Origin: Desulforhopalus vacuolatus
GTDB taxonomy: Bacteria; Desulfobacterota; Desulfobulbia; Desulfobulbales; Desulfocapsaceae
DNA: 64,000 bases
Assembly: GCF_016918505.1 (NCBI RefSeq)
Contig: NZ_JAFFPZ010000001.1
Location: 124,001-188,000, forward strand
Reading direction: 5' to 3'
A program made the translations under genes and the position numbers. Shown one piece after another: positions 44,932-54,378 of this stretch. The first letter of the stretch is position 1. The number at the start of each line of letters is the position of its first letter. The notes under the pieces are model-generated. The model was not told the DNA's origin. It made no database searches and was given only the letters and a program-made list of their open reading frames with translations.

Positions 44932-45677
44932 TGAACAGACGACACGACAAACTGGGTATCAAGCAGACCATTCAAAAACACTGGATGGACTATGTTGTCA
45001 AAATGATGTTAGCCGGTCTCAAAGAAAAAGAGATTCGAGCTGAATTAGACGAATTTTTAGCTCAAGAAAAGCCGTACTCCGGGCAGGTTCCCAAAACGCA
45101 CTCTTTTGCCAAAACAATTCTCGCATCGTGGTTTGCGCCGGACAAAGATTTAATTCCCTTCAGGGATCATGCCCTTTCACTTGTTCGACATGAGAACCCC
45201 CGGAACTGGCTTCCATATCACTGGGCGGTGATCTCTGCATCATATCCCTTCTGGTTCAATGTAGCAAAACAGACAGGGAGGCTTTTCAACTTGCAGGATC
45301 AAATTAAGCAGTCGCAAGTTTTCTCCCGACTCAAAGAGCAGTACGGCGACAGGGAAACGGTGACCAGAAATGCCCGATATGCAATCCGATCTTTTGTTGC
45401 ATGGGGCGTGTTAGAGGATTCCAAAGGCAAGGGCTGCTACGAACAAAGCAAACCAATGGGTATCAGTGATCCAAATCTCACAATACTCTTATATGAGGCT
45501 GCTCTGTATACTGATAAAGAAGGAAAATCTGTCCTTGGATTGTTGAAAAATAATCCGGCATTCTTCCCGTTTCAATTGCTCGTCTTGACAGGCAACTACA
45601 TCTCACAGCAGAGCAATAATATCGATGTCGTCCGCTACGGGCTGGATGATGAGCTTTTGAAATTGAGGGATAAATAA
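44931..45677 (+). CDS. brxA: BREX-3 protein BrxA
   Basis: A 248-residue soluble protein, last of the operon, starting on the final base of the pglZ stop. Position, size and the helical N-terminus match BrxA, the small DNA-binding-like protein of BREX. The WGVLEDSKGKGCYE and LTILLYEAALYT stretches are in the part that resembles a winged helix. A hairpin with a T-rich tail follows. I identify it mainly by context. Confidence 0.85.
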   Translation: MNRRHDKLGIKQTIQKHWMDYVVKMMLAGLKEKEIRAELDEFLAQEKPYSGQVPKTHSFAKTILASWFAPDKDLIPFRDHALSLVRHENPRNWLPYHWAVISASYPFWFNVAKQTGRLFNLQDQIKQSQVFSRLKEQYGDRETVTRNARYAIRSFVAWGVLEDSKGKGCYEQSKPMGISDPNLTILLYEAALYTDKEGKSVLGLLKNNPAFFPFQLLVLTGNYISQQSNNIDVVRYGLDDELLKLRDK

Positions 45678-45717
45678 TAACCCTGTCAGCAGCAAGAAAG
45701 GTTATTCTTTTTCTTCT
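45676..45717 (+). terminator. Terminator of the BREX operon
   Basis: AATAACC and GGTTATT (45676-45682 and 45700-45706) form a 7-base stem followed by CTTTTTCTTC. It starts right at the brxA stop and reaches into the 3' end of the convergent DtxR-type gene. Confidence 0.6.
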
Positions 45718-46208
45718 TCCGGGCGACGATTTACACACTCGGGTTCGCTGCACTTTACAGTACAGAAATATGCACCAAACCCGGAATCCCAGGTAATTTT
45801 CCCTTTGGGACATTTTTCAACGTACTCCGCATACTTTATCAGCCGGTCAACAATGTTCCCCGGCACGGAGTGCTCCATCTTGCAGGCTGTCGCATCAGCC
45901 TCATCATGTTCAATACCGAGTACTTCCATAAGAAAACTCTTCAAGGCACTGTGCCGATGGGCCACATCTTCCGCCAGTACCCGCCCCTCATCGGTGAGGG
46001 TAATCAGATCGTAGGGAGCATAGTTGATAAGACCACGACTGCCGAGAGTCCGCAACGCTCCGGTGACAGAAGAAGCCCGCACCTTGAGATAATCGGCAAT
46101 ATCCTTTGCCCGTGCAGCCATTTTCACCTTTGAAATCTCATAAATCGCCTCGAGGTAATCCTCCTGGCTTGCTGTAAGTTTCTGTTTCTCTGCCATGTTG
46201 AAATCCAT
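45702..46208 (-). CDS. DtxR/MntR-family metal-dependent regulator
   Basis: A 168-residue repressor-type protein. The helix-turn-helix (TASQEDYLEAIYEISK, ARAKDIADYLKVRASSVTGA) and the dimerisation part (VLGIEHDEADATACKMEHSV, with His/Glu/Cys ligands) match DtxR/MntR. The tail has an unusual cysteine cluster (YFCTVKCSEPECVNRR). The open frame continues to 46442, but that part runs into repeat A, so the start is probably here (MDFNMAEK) or four residues later. Its targets are not visible in the window. Convergent with brxA. Confidence 0.85.
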   Translation of the reverse strand: MDFNMAEKQKLTASQEDYLEAIYEISKVKMAARAKDIADYLKVRASSVTGALRTLGSRGLINYAPYDLITLTDEGRVLAEDVAHRHSALKSFLMEVLGIEHDEADATACKMEHSVPGNIVDRLIKYAEYVEKCPKGKITWDSGFGAYFCTVKCSEPECVNRRPEEEKE

Positions 46209-46377
46209 TTTAGAGTGTGGAACATACGCATACTGCCCGTTTTCAAGTAAATTTAACTGAATGCGTAGAAATCCCCGCCGTTCAGGGCGAAGATGCAGAG
46301 CGTGAACGCCAACGGTGTTCAACGTATCCTCTTCTTCCGGTGTCTGCTGTTCTTCTCTGTACGAACGAATAATGGGA

Positions 46378-46450
46378 ATATCGAAGTTATAGGATAAATT
46401 TCCTTCTGTCCCTCGAATATGAACGAATGCAGGCGGTTTCAAGGGACACA
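46378..46450. repeat. Dispersed repeat A, right half
   Basis: ATATCGAAGTTATAGGATAA, then GTCCCTCGAATATGAACGA, ATGCAGGCGGTTTCAAGG. This aligns with the right halves of the copies at 17664 and 54202. Confidence 0.65.
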
Positions 46451-46539
46451 GCAGTCAATGTCGAGAGTCGATCTTGACTCAGGAATCACGCTGTTTACTC
46501 CCCTGTTTGACGGTACAGGGTATGAGCCCGGTCAACGCT

Positions 46540-46790
46540 CTGCGTACAAATACGGCCAGGCTGGCCAAATCCAGTCTCAATACGTCGATTCTCAACCAGG
46601 GTTGGGGAAATTCAGGCAGCAGTTGGAATGCAGTCAGGCGTGACGTGGTGTGAAGTTCCTGCCATCAATCCCCATAACATCAGCAGGACGTGTTCTGCAT
46701 CTGGACATATTTCAGCCAGGAAGCGCAAGAATCAATCTCAATTCAGGTGTGTCGAACGCGGCAAAGAATATTTTAGGGCATCCCTAAATA
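46540..46790 (+). pseudogene. TnpB (IS200/IS605 OrfB) C-terminal remnant
   Basis: With frame changes, the plus strand reads AKSSLNTSILNQGWGN, FRQQLE, then AINPHNISRTCSASGHISAR and QSQFRCVERGKEYFRASLNN. This is the C-terminal zinc-ribbon region of IS605 OrfB proteins (usual form SRTCSxCGH ... FxCVxCG). The second and fourth zinc cysteines are replaced, and at least one frameshift is present. A decayed insertion sequence. Confidence 0.75.
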
Positions 46791-47153
46791 ATTTCGCATT
46801 ATATATATTTTTTCGTAGAAAGTACAACCGCCAATCAATTTTTTCCTTTCCTTTTCACATCACAACGGGCAGGAACAGTCCCAAAAAAAAATTTACTCTT
46901 TATTTGCTCGCGGACTGTGTTATATTGACAGGTCGCAATTTATTCATAAATTCAGCCTCTTCTTGATGCAGCCAGGAGATTAACACCCCCTTTTCGCATC
47001 TTCATTACTGGGCGCTTATCACCACTGTATCGCGCATTATCACGACGCTATCTGCCGGGGCTTTCGCTGTTTCGCCACGTTATGAAACCCGCATATTGCT
47101 ACTGAAATGCTCTCCACAGTTCGGGCTCCCGCATACTGGAATACAATAATATA
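46791..47153. other. Intergenic region upstream of the SNF2 gene
   Basis: No gene recognised. The AT-rich stretch around 46796-46860 may hold promoter elements, but no clear -35/-10 pair stands out. Confidence 0.4.
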
Positions 47154-50100
47154 ATGGTCGACACGCACCCTGAACATACTTCGCACCTCTCTGCTTTTGA
47201 GAGCCGGGGCGACAGCCTCATGGAGCAATTCCTCCGCCTGAGCGAATTTGAACAGGCACTCCTCACCCTTCTCGCTATTGCCTGCGAACCGGCACACACC
47301 ACTCTTCTTATTCACTGTCTGAAACTGCTCGAATTGAAGAATCCCCGCGGCAATCAGCCAACTGTTGCCAATATCAATCATTACTTCACAAAATTTGCGG
47401 GCATGGGCCTGCTCACTGAAGAGAAACAGTGTGCTCTGGAAATTGCAGAAAAACTCTGCAAGAAAGCTGTTCTCGATGGCGTCTTTGGACCATGGTCGGA
47501 GACAATTCGAGCCGAAGCACCGGTCTCCTGGTATTATGGCAAATGGACCACCCGCTGCTGGCGCGCCATGCGCGAATGCCGTATCGCCATCTACACCATG
47601 GATTTTGAAGCGATAGATGAGGCAACAGAGTTTCTCAGCAGCCAGTGTGCCCAGCTCATCGGTCCTCCTCCGGCAGCAGTACGGGTCGTTTGCTGTCCCT
47701 TCGACGGCACCTGGTTCCGTGCCCTGCCGGCATCTTTCCAGTTTTATCTCATGAACAGTGTTCTCGCCTGGGGGCAGGCCTCACTGACCACCTGGCCTGA
47801 GCTGCTGGAATTTCTCGGCGGTGAGGGAGGGCTCGACCATCTCAACCCCGACGAACGTATCCCCTTCCAGCGTCTCTACTTCAATGAGCTTCTTCTCCGC
47901 GCCCGCTTTAAAGAAGCTCAGCAGCAGATTGACGCGGCCCCTGAGGCATTCAAAGGCACCGGAGCTCAGGGAAGTCTGTGCTTTCTACGCTATGACACCC
48001 CCGCCGACCTCAACGCCTTCGATGCCGACCTTGCCTTCCTCAGTAAATACAACCCGGACAGCCCGGTCGCCATTTTCGGCATCGGCGGACTCTTCTCTGT
48101 GCTTGCCCGTATTGCCGCTGTAAAAGACAAGGCCTGGGGAGACTCAGCCACAGCTATCACCACCGCGCTCACCCTCTTTGAAAACGTCCGCGAAAACCGC
48201 TGCTACGGCTGGCTTGCCGCAGTAATCGACGCCCAGCTCAACAGCAGTCAGCATCAGATAACCCTGCCGGACGCCCCCATCGATGCCATTGAGCTGATCT
48301 TCGCGGCCCTTTGTCAATACTGGCTCAACAACGCCATCGAGCTTGACGTTGAGGAGGAGGTTGTCACGTTTTTCCACCGGGCCATCGACCAGGAATTCCA
48401 GCTCCTTGCCGCCATTCTCGGCGAGATTCTGATGGAGACCCGCCCCGACAGTGAGGAGGCGGCACAGGCTGCAGAGCTGCGCAAAAATCTCAACATCCGC
48501 CCGCTGCTGCCGTTAATTACCCCGGAAGAACCCTGGCGGCGCAGTCTCGCCGCGCTCATTTCAGCCACCGACACTGAGGAGCAGGAGAGCAATATCCGCA
48601 TGGCGTGGATGGTCAGCTTCCTCGGCGGCAAGATCCAGATCAACCCGCGCGAACAGAAGATACTGGCCAACGGTTCGTGGAGCAAGGGACGCCCCACCTC
48701 TCCGGCCCGACTCTATCAGGGAAGCCGTTTTCCATGGCTCAGCCCGCACGACCGACGAATTACTGCAACCATCGTCAAACAGCACAACCCGGCCACCAAC
48801 TCTACCACCTGCCAGTTTGACATGGACAAGACCATCCTTGCCATGGTCAGCCATCCGCACCTGTTTCTCGCTGATTCTCCGAACACACCCGTGGAATTTG
48901 TTGAAGGCGAACCGGAACTGCTCGTGGAGGAACAGGGCGACAACCTGCATATCTGCTTCGCCCAGCCCATCACCGGCGAATCCATCAATTTTTACAAAGA
49001 AACACCCACCCGCATCAAAGTTATCCGCATAAATGAAAAACACCGTAAAATTGCACAGATAACTGGTACTGAAGGAATTACCGTACCCCAGGCGGCCAGT
49101 GAAGAGGTGCTCACTGCCATCGGCAACATTTCCTCCTTCATGACAGTCCACTCTGCCATCGCTGCCGACCGCAGCCGGCAGACCGGCGTCACCTTTGTGG
49201 ATGCCGACCCCACCATCTATATCCACCTTGTGCCCTACGGCACCGGCTTTCGGCTGGAGATGTTCGTTAAACCCTTCGCCGACGGCGGCCATTATCTCAA
49301 ACCCGGTCAGGGGGTGGAGAATATCATGGCGGAAGTGGGAGGTACACGCCTGCAGACCCGCCGCGACCTTGCCAGGGAAGAGCTGAACGCCCGTGAAGTT
49401 GAGGAAATGTGTCCAGTGCTCGACCTCGCGGTCGACATGGAACAGGAGAATGAGCGCGAGTGGCATCTTAACGATCCCGACGATTGTCTGCAGGCCCTGA
49501 TGGAGTTGCAGTCGATCCGTGACAAGGTGATCATTGAGTGGCCGGAGGGCGAACGCCTCTCCATCAGCCAGCAGGTGGGAGCGGATAATCTCAACCTGAA
49601 GATCCGCACCAACCGACAGAACTGGTTTGCCATGAGCGGTGTAATTGAGGTAGATCAGGGGAGAGTAATCGAGCTGAAAGACCTGCTCAGCCGTATGAAA
49701 CCCGGCGGCAGTCGCTTTGTGGAGATCGGTGACGGGCAGTTTGTCGCTCTCACCCAGGAGTTTCGCAAACGCCTCGAAGATCTCTCTCTTTTCTCCGAGA
49801 AGAGCGACAACAACGAGCTGATGATACATCCTCTCGCGGCACTCCAATTGGAAAAACTCACGGAACGCTCCCATACCGAAGTGGATGCAGGCTGGAAGGA
49901 ACAGCTGCGGCGCATCGCCGATGCCCGTAACTTCGCCCCCGTGGTACCCTCCACGCTGCGTGCCGAACTGCGCCAATATCAACGCGAGGGTTTTGAATGG
50001 CTGGCGCGGCTGGCACACTGGGGCGTGGGCGGCTGCCTCGCCGATGACATGGGTCTCGGAAAAACCATACAGTCCCTCGCCGTGATTCTGGAAATGGCGT

Positions 50101-51335
50101 GCAAGGGACCCTCTCTTGTTATCGCGCCAACCTCCGTCTCCACCAACTGGCAGACCGAGGTCGAGCGCTTCGCCCCGACCATCAACATCGTCTCTCTCGG
50201 CCCCAAAGATCGTAAAAAGGACGTGGAAAACCTCACTAAATTCGATCTGCTCATCACCACCTACACACTGCTGCAGCAGGAGAGCGAACTCCTTTCCCAG
50301 GTGCAATGGCAGGCGGTTATTCTTGATGAGGCTCAGGCAATTAAAAACTCGGCCACCAAGCGCAGTCAGGCCGCAATGGGCCTGCAGGCAAAATTCAAAC
50401 TGATTACCACCGGTACGCCGATTGAGAATCATCTCGGCGAGCTGTGGAATCTCTTTCACTTCATCAACCCCGGCCTGCTTGGTTCGCTGTCACACTTCAA
50501 CGAGCACTTCGCCGTTCCCATTGAGCGCTACGGCGACCGCGAAGCACGGCTGCGGCTGAAAAGCCTCATCCGTCCCTTCATGCTGCGCCGCATCAAATCG
50601 GAGGTTCTGGAAGAACTGCCCTCCCGCACTGAGGTTACGCTGAATGTCGATATGTCACCGGAAGAGACCAACTTCTACGAAGCCCTGCGGCAGAACGCCA
50701 TCGACATACTGGAGAGTAACCGCGAGAAGAAAGGCCGTCATCTGCAGATCCTCACCGAGATCATGCGCCTGCGTCAGGCCTGCTGCAACCCCCGCCTGAT
50801 CGATGCGGACAGTTCTATTGAGAGCTCCAAACTGAAGGTTTTTGCCGAAGTTGTCGGGGAGTTGCTGGAGAGCAATCACAAGGCGCTCATCTTCAGTCAA
50901 TTTATCGGCCACCTCAGTATCATCCGCAAGTATCTTGATGAGAAGAAGATCCACTATCAATATCTCGATGGGGCGACGCCCACGCGTCAGCGCAAGATTC
51001 GCGTCGATGCCTTCCAGGCGGGCGAGGGAGATCTTTTTCTCATCAGCCTCAAGGCAGGCGGACTGGGCCTCAATCTCACCGCTGCGGACTATGTCATCCA
51101 CATGGACCCGTGGTGGAATCCAGCCATTGAGGACCAGGCGTCGGACCGCGCCTACCGTATCGGCCAGACCCGGCCGGTAACGATCTACCGCCTCGTCTGC
51201 CGCAACTCCATTGAAGAGAAAATCATCAAACTCCATCGAGAGAAACGTGATCTTGCAAGCAGTCTGCTTGAGGGAACGGATATGAGTGCGAAAATGAGCT
51301 CCGACGATCTGCTGGAACTTATCAAGGGAAGATAA
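47154..51335 (+). CDS. Large SNF2-family DNA helicase
   Basis: A 1393-residue protein. The C-terminal third is a complete SWI2/SNF2 motor: motif I DDMGLGKTIQSLAV near residue 964, motif II ILDEAQAIKN near 1056, TTGTPIENHLGELWNL, the TAADYVIHMDPWWNPAIEDQ segment and RAYRIGQTRPV. The N-terminal 950 residues are helical repeat-like and unassigned, ending in a domain before the motor (IEWPEGERLSI and onward). It is probably a nucleic-acid-dependent remodeller. No SD is visible at the chosen ATG; a start at residue 23 is possible. It stands alone, downstream of a TnpB remnant. Confidence 0.9.
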   Translation: MVDTHPEHTSHLSAFESRGDSLMEQFLRLSEFEQALLTLLAIACEPAHTTLLIHCLKLLELKNPRGNQPTVANINHYFTKFAGMGLLTEEKQCALEIAEKLCKKAVLDGVFGPWSETIRAEAPVSWYYGKWTTRCWRAMRECRIAIYTMDFEAIDEATEFLSSQCAQLIGPPPAAVRVVCCPFDGTWFRALPASFQFYLMNSVLAWGQASLTTWPELLEFLGGEGGLDHLNPDERIPFQRLYFNELLLRARFKEAQQQIDAAPEAFKGTGAQGSLCFLRYDTPADLNAFDADLAFLSKYNPDSPVAIFGIGGLFSVLARIAAVKDKAWGDSATAITTALTLFENVRENRCYGWLAAVIDAQLNSSQHQITLPDAPIDAIELIFAALCQYWLNNAIELDVEEEVVTFFHRAIDQEFQLLAAILGEILMETRPDSEEAAQAAELRKNLNIRPLLPLITPEEPWRRSLAALISATDTEEQESNIRMAWMVSFLGGKIQINPREQKILANGSWSKGRPTSPARLYQGSRFPWLSPHDRRITATIVKQHNPATNSTTCQFDMDKTILAMVSHPHLFLADSPNTPVEFVEGEPELLVEEQGDNLHICFAQPITGESINFYKETPTRIKVIRINEKHRKIAQITGTEGITVPQAASEEVLTAIGNISSFMTVHSAIAADRSRQTGVTFVDADPTIYIHLVPYGTGFRLEMFVKPFADGGHYLKPGQGVENIMAEVGGTRLQTRRDLAREELNAREVEEMCPVLDLAVDMEQENEREWHLNDPDDCLQALMELQSIRDKVIIEWPEGERLSISQQVGADNLNLKIRTNRQNWFAMSGVIEVDQGRVIELKDLLSRMKPGGSRFVEIGDGQFVALTQEFRKRLEDLSLFSEKSDNNELMIHPLAALQLEKLTERSHTEVDAGWKEQLRRIADARNFAPVVPSTLRAELRQYQREGFEWLARLAHWGVGGCLADDMGLGKTIQSLAVILEMACKGPSLVIAPTSVSTNWQTEVERFAPTINIVSLGPKDRKKDVENLTKFDLLITTYTLLQQESELLSQVQWQAVILDEAQAIKNSATKRSQAAMGLQAKFKLITTGTPIENHLGELWNLFHFINPGLLGSLSHFNEHFAVPIERYGDREARLRLKSLIRPFMLRRIKSEVLEELPSRTEVTLNVDMSPEETNFYEALRQNAIDILESNREKKGRHLQILTEIMRLRQACCNPRLIDADSSIESSKLKVFAEVVGELLESNHKALIFSQFIGHLSIIRKYLDEKKIHYQYLDGATPTRQRKIRVDAFQAGEGDLFLISLKAGGLGLNLTAADYVIHMDPWWNPAIEDQASDRAYRIGQTRPVTIYRLVCRNSIEEKIIKLHREKRDLASSLLEGTDMSAKMSSDDLLELIKGR

Positions 51336-51395
51336 AAAGGAAGGCTGCAGGAAACAAAATTCTTTGAAAAATGAGAGCGTGCCATCAAGGTCCAG

Positions 51396-51547
51396 GGACC
51401 AGCGGGAGCATTTGAAGGAAAACCTGCGGTTTTGAAATGAATCGCCTTTGTATAACGGGGCCGTCTACACAGAGGTCCCGCGACACAGGATTATTTTTTG
51501 TTTGATTTATGGGTACCTTGAAACTCGTTCAAAACCCCCGCTGGTCC
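51396..51547. repeat. Segment bounded by an 11-base perfect inverted repeat
   Basis: GGACCAGCGGG (51396-51406) and its complement CCCGCTGGTCC (51537-51547) flank about 130 bases between the SNF2 and DMT genes. The interior carries a repeat-A end motif (GGGTACCTTGAA) at 51511-51522. It may be a small non-autonomous element or a long-range hairpin. Confidence 0.5.
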
Positions 51548-51591
51548 TGCAGAAGAAAGTTTTCACCTGAAGCGAAGAAGATACCCGAAAA

Positions 51592-52479
51592 TCAATGCTT
51601 CATGAATCTTTGCAGGACAAGCCCCGCGAGGACAAACCCCAGCCCCACGATGGTGGCTGGATAAATCTTTTCTCCCAGAACAACGGAAATCAGCACCAGC
51701 GAAAGCACCGGGGCCAGGAAGATGAGGTTGGCGATACGGGCGGTGCTCTGCGTCAGCCGCAAAGCCGTCAACCAGAACACAAAAGGAATTCCCATCTCGA
51801 AAAATCCCAGCCACACCCCGCCCGCAAAACCCTGCAGGGTAAACTTTGTCCACAGCCGTTCACCATGGGTGAGCCCCATATAGAGCGCCAGCACAGGCAG
51901 GGCGCAGAGAAAATTGGCAAAGAGCCCGGCCACCGCCTCCCTTTTATCGCGAGTGTTGAGAATCCAGTAAAGCGCCCAGATAACACTGGAGAGAAGAAGC
52001 AGGCAAACTCCGGAAAGGCTGTCAAACTGTAGACTCCACGGCCGTCCCTTCGTCCCGATTATCAACACTCCGAAATAGGAGACGGCAATGGCCAGCCATT
52101 CTCCCCGCGTTACCCGTTGCCCGAGCAGAGGAATGGAGAGCAGAGTAAGGGCAATGCCCCAGGTGTAGTTAATGGGCATGGCCTGCTGCGCTGGCAGCAG
52201 ATCATACCCCATGAAGAGGAAAAGATAGAAGAGACAGGGATTGAGCAGACCACAGAAGAAAGAAAACAGCCACTCCCGGCGGGTAAAACGCAACAGGAGT
52301 GGCACTTTTTTCTGCACACAGAGGACAACAAAGAGAAAGGCAGTGGCCACCAGTGCCGAGTAGAAAACCAGCGACTGAGAATCCGTCCAGCGCAGACTCA
52401 GTTTGATCGCCGAAGCCACTGAAGACCAGAGGAAAATAGTGCCGAGTCCGTAGAGATATGCTTTCTTCTGGTTTTTCAT
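51592..52479 (-). CDS. EamA/DMT-family transporter
   Basis: A 295-residue protein with about ten membrane helices in two EamA repeats (KAYLYGLGTIFLWSSVASAI at the start; LIFLAPVLSLVLISVVLGEKI near the end). The open frame reaches 52515, overlapping the cobA-hemD stop, but I chose the second methionine because GGAGGG lies ten bases upstream of it. Substrate unknown. It follows cobA-hemD on the same strand at 33 bases and may share its transcript. Confidence 0.88.
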   Translation of the reverse strand: MKNQKKAYLYGLGTIFLWSSVASAIKLSLRWTDSQSLVFYSALVATAFLFVVLCVQKKVPLLLRFTRREWLFSFFCGLLNPCLFYLFLFMGYDLLPAQQAMPINYTWGIALTLLSIPLLGQRVTRGEWLAIAVSYFGVLIIGTKGRPWSLQFDSLSGVCLLLLSSVIWALYWILNTRDKREAVAGLFANFLCALPVLALYMGLTHGERLWTKFTLQGFAGGVWLGFFEMGIPFVFWLTALRLTQSTARIANLIFLAPVLSLVLISVVLGEKIYPATIVGLGFVLAGLVLQRFMKH

Positions 52480-52511
52480 GAAAATCGTGCCCTCCGGCGA
52501 GGCAGGGGAAA

Positions 52512-54053
52512 TCAATCAGGGTCTATGCAGCTGTCAACAATCGCTTCAACCAGTCCGTCAATGGTGTGCTCTTTCGCCTCCACGTCAACGGGAAGCCCGT
52601 TATCGCGCAAGGTTTTTCCTGTCACCGGGCCGATGGCCGCCAGCTTCACCCCTTTAAGGAGTTGAAAAAGCTCCTCGCGTCCCTCTTCACCAAACATGGA
52701 TATGAAGTTTTTAACCGTGGAAGAGCTGGTAAAGGTAAGGATATCAAGCTCACCGGCACGCAGTTTTTCGCGCACCATGTCCACGCAGTCGCCCTCCGGA
52801 AAGTTCTGATACACCGGCACGACACTCACCTGTGCCCCGGCACCGCGCAGGGTCTCCGGCAGAAGCTCATAACCGACCTTCGCCCGCGGGATAAGGATAT
52901 TTCGTCCTTCCACCCCGAGATCAAGCAGGCTCTCCGCCAGGCCCTCTCCCGTAAAGGTGTTGGGAATAAGGTCAGCGTTGATACCATAATTGAAGAGCAG
53001 ATCGGCAGTTGCCCTGCCGACACAGGCAATATCCGGCCCTTTCAAATCTCGGGCGTCCATTCCTTTTTTGTGCAGGCGGTCGAAAAAATATTTCACCCCG
53101 TTGATAGAGGTAAAAAGGATCCAGTGATACTCTTTGAGGCGCTCCAGCTCACCGTCAATCTCATCATAATTTTCCAGCGGCTGGATGTTAATAGTAGAAC
53201 ACTCAAAACACTCCGCCCCCTGCTCTTCAAGCCCGGCTACAAGAGTGCTGGCCTGCTGGCGGGTACGGGTGACAAGGATTCTGCGTCCGAAAAGCGGCCG
53301 TTTCTCATACCAGTCCAATTTCTCCCGCAGTGAAACAACCTCTCCCACCACGATCAGCGCTGGAGCCTTGATCCCGGCATCGACAACAATTCCAGCAATG
53401 GTGTCAAGTGTGCCGACCACTGAGCGCTGACGCGGAGTGGAAGCCCAGCGCACCACCGCCACCGGAGTCTTGGGAGAGCGTCCGTATTTCAACAGTTTCT
53501 CGACGATATTCGGCAGGTTTTTAATCCCCATATACACTACCAGTGTACCTGCTCCGGTGGAAAGTTTCTCCCAGTCGATATTGGATTCTGTCTTGGTGGG
53601 GTCTTCATGACCGGTAAGAAAGGCCACCGTTGCAGTATAACCACGGTGGGTGATGGGAATTCCGGCATAGGTGGCAGCAGCGGTGGCGGAGGTTACTCCG
53701 GGAATCACTTCAAAAGCCATCCCCTGATCGGCCATTACCTCAAGCTCTTCACCACCACGACCGAAGATAAAGGGATCACCGCCCTTCAGCCGCACAACCT
53801 TTTTCCCTTCCTTGACAAGTTTGACCAGGATGTCGTTGATTTCTTCCTGTGTGTGGTTGTGCCTCGCACCACCCTTCTTGCCGACGTAATACAGTTCGGC
53901 ATCTACAGGAGCAAGCTGCAGCAGTTTGGGGTTGGCAAGATAGTCATAGACCACTGCGTCCGCCTTCTCCAGCAGGGATTTCCCCCGAACGGTGATGAGG
54001 CCCGGATCACCGGGTCCCGCCCCTACCAGATAAACTTTTCCGCTTTTCTTCAT
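52512..54053 (-). CDS. Fused uroporphyrinogen-III methyltransferase and synthase
   Basis: About 513 residues. The first half is CobA/SUMT (VYLVGAGPGDPGLITVRG, VVRLKGGDPFIFGRGGEE), which methylates uroporphyrinogen III to precorrin-2. The second half (from about residue 265) is HemD (RRILVTRTRQQASTLVAGLE, DILTFTSSSTVKNFISMF), which closes the tetrapyrrole ring. This CobA-HemD fusion commits hydroxymethylbilane to siroheme/cobalamin/heme d1-type routes and is common in anaerobes. The frame is open to 54146, but those bases overlap the adk terminator hairpin; MKKSGKVYLVGAG is the natural start. Confidence 0.93.
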   Translation of the reverse strand: MKKSGKVYLVGAGPGDPGLITVRGKSLLEKADAVVYDYLANPKLLQLAPVDAELYYVGKKGGARHNHTQEEINDILVKLVKEGKKVVRLKGGDPFIFGRGGEELEVMADQGMAFEVIPGVTSATAAATYAGIPITHRGYTATVAFLTGHEDPTKTESNIDWEKLSTGAGTLVVYMGIKNLPNIVEKLLKYGRSPKTPVAVVRWASTPRQRSVVGTLDTIAGIVVDAGIKAPALIVVGEVVSLREKLDWYEKRPLFGRRILVTRTRQQASTLVAGLEEQGAECFECSTINIQPLENYDEIDGELERLKEYHWILFTSINGVKYFFDRLHKKGMDARDLKGPDIACVGRATADLLFNYGINADLIPNTFTGEGLAESLLDLGVEGRNILIPRAKVGYELLPETLRGAGAQVSVVPVYQNFPEGDCVDMVREKLRAGELDILTFTSSSTVKNFISMFGEEGREELFQLLKGVKLAAIGPVTGKTLRDNGLPVDVEAKEHTIDGLVEAIVDSCIDPD

Positions 54054-54144
54054 CGATTTGTCTTCGTTTGATTCGTTAATGCGGTAGACAATTTCACCAT
54101 CCATCATCCACCGCCCCGCGCCGCCAAAAACGCTGTATGGCGAC

Positions 54145-54186
54145 AAAAAAGAGAAAGGGCTCTCTTACAGTAAGAAAGCCCTTTCC
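54145..54186 (-). terminator. Intrinsic terminator after adk
   Basis: On the minus strand GAAAGGGCT and AGCCCTTTC form a stem with the loop region TTCTTACTGTAAGAG, followed by TCTTTTTT. It closes adk and precedes cobA-hemD. Confidence 0.8.
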
Positions 54187-54201
54187 ATAGATAGTACTGA
54201 A

Positions 54202-54353
54202 GGGAACCTTGAATAATCAGTCTTTCGCCATCTTCTTCGTTACAGTAAAAAATTTATCCTCAGAGGTACGCGCCAGACTCCGATATCCAGGTTACAGGCG
54301 GTAAATTTCATCCTGTGCCTCGAAGGAACGAATGCAGGCTGTTTCAAGGTATC
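54202..54353. repeat. Dispersed repeat A, best full-length copy
   Basis: About 152 bases with imperfect inverted ends: GGGAACCTTGAATAATC on the left and TTTCAAGGTATCC on the right. The body includes TTCTTCGTTACAGT, GCGCCAGACTCCGATATCC, GGTTACAGGCGG and CCTGTGCCTCGAAGGAACG. It lies between adk and its terminator. Size and ends suggest a MITE-like element. Confidence 0.75.
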
Positions 54354-54378
54354 CTTCGATCTCGTCAGAGAAGATGTA

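Noticed and set aside
48561-50459. A 632-codon open frame opposite the SNF2 gene
   Set aside because: Antisense shadow of a GC-biased coding region; no start signal or domain.
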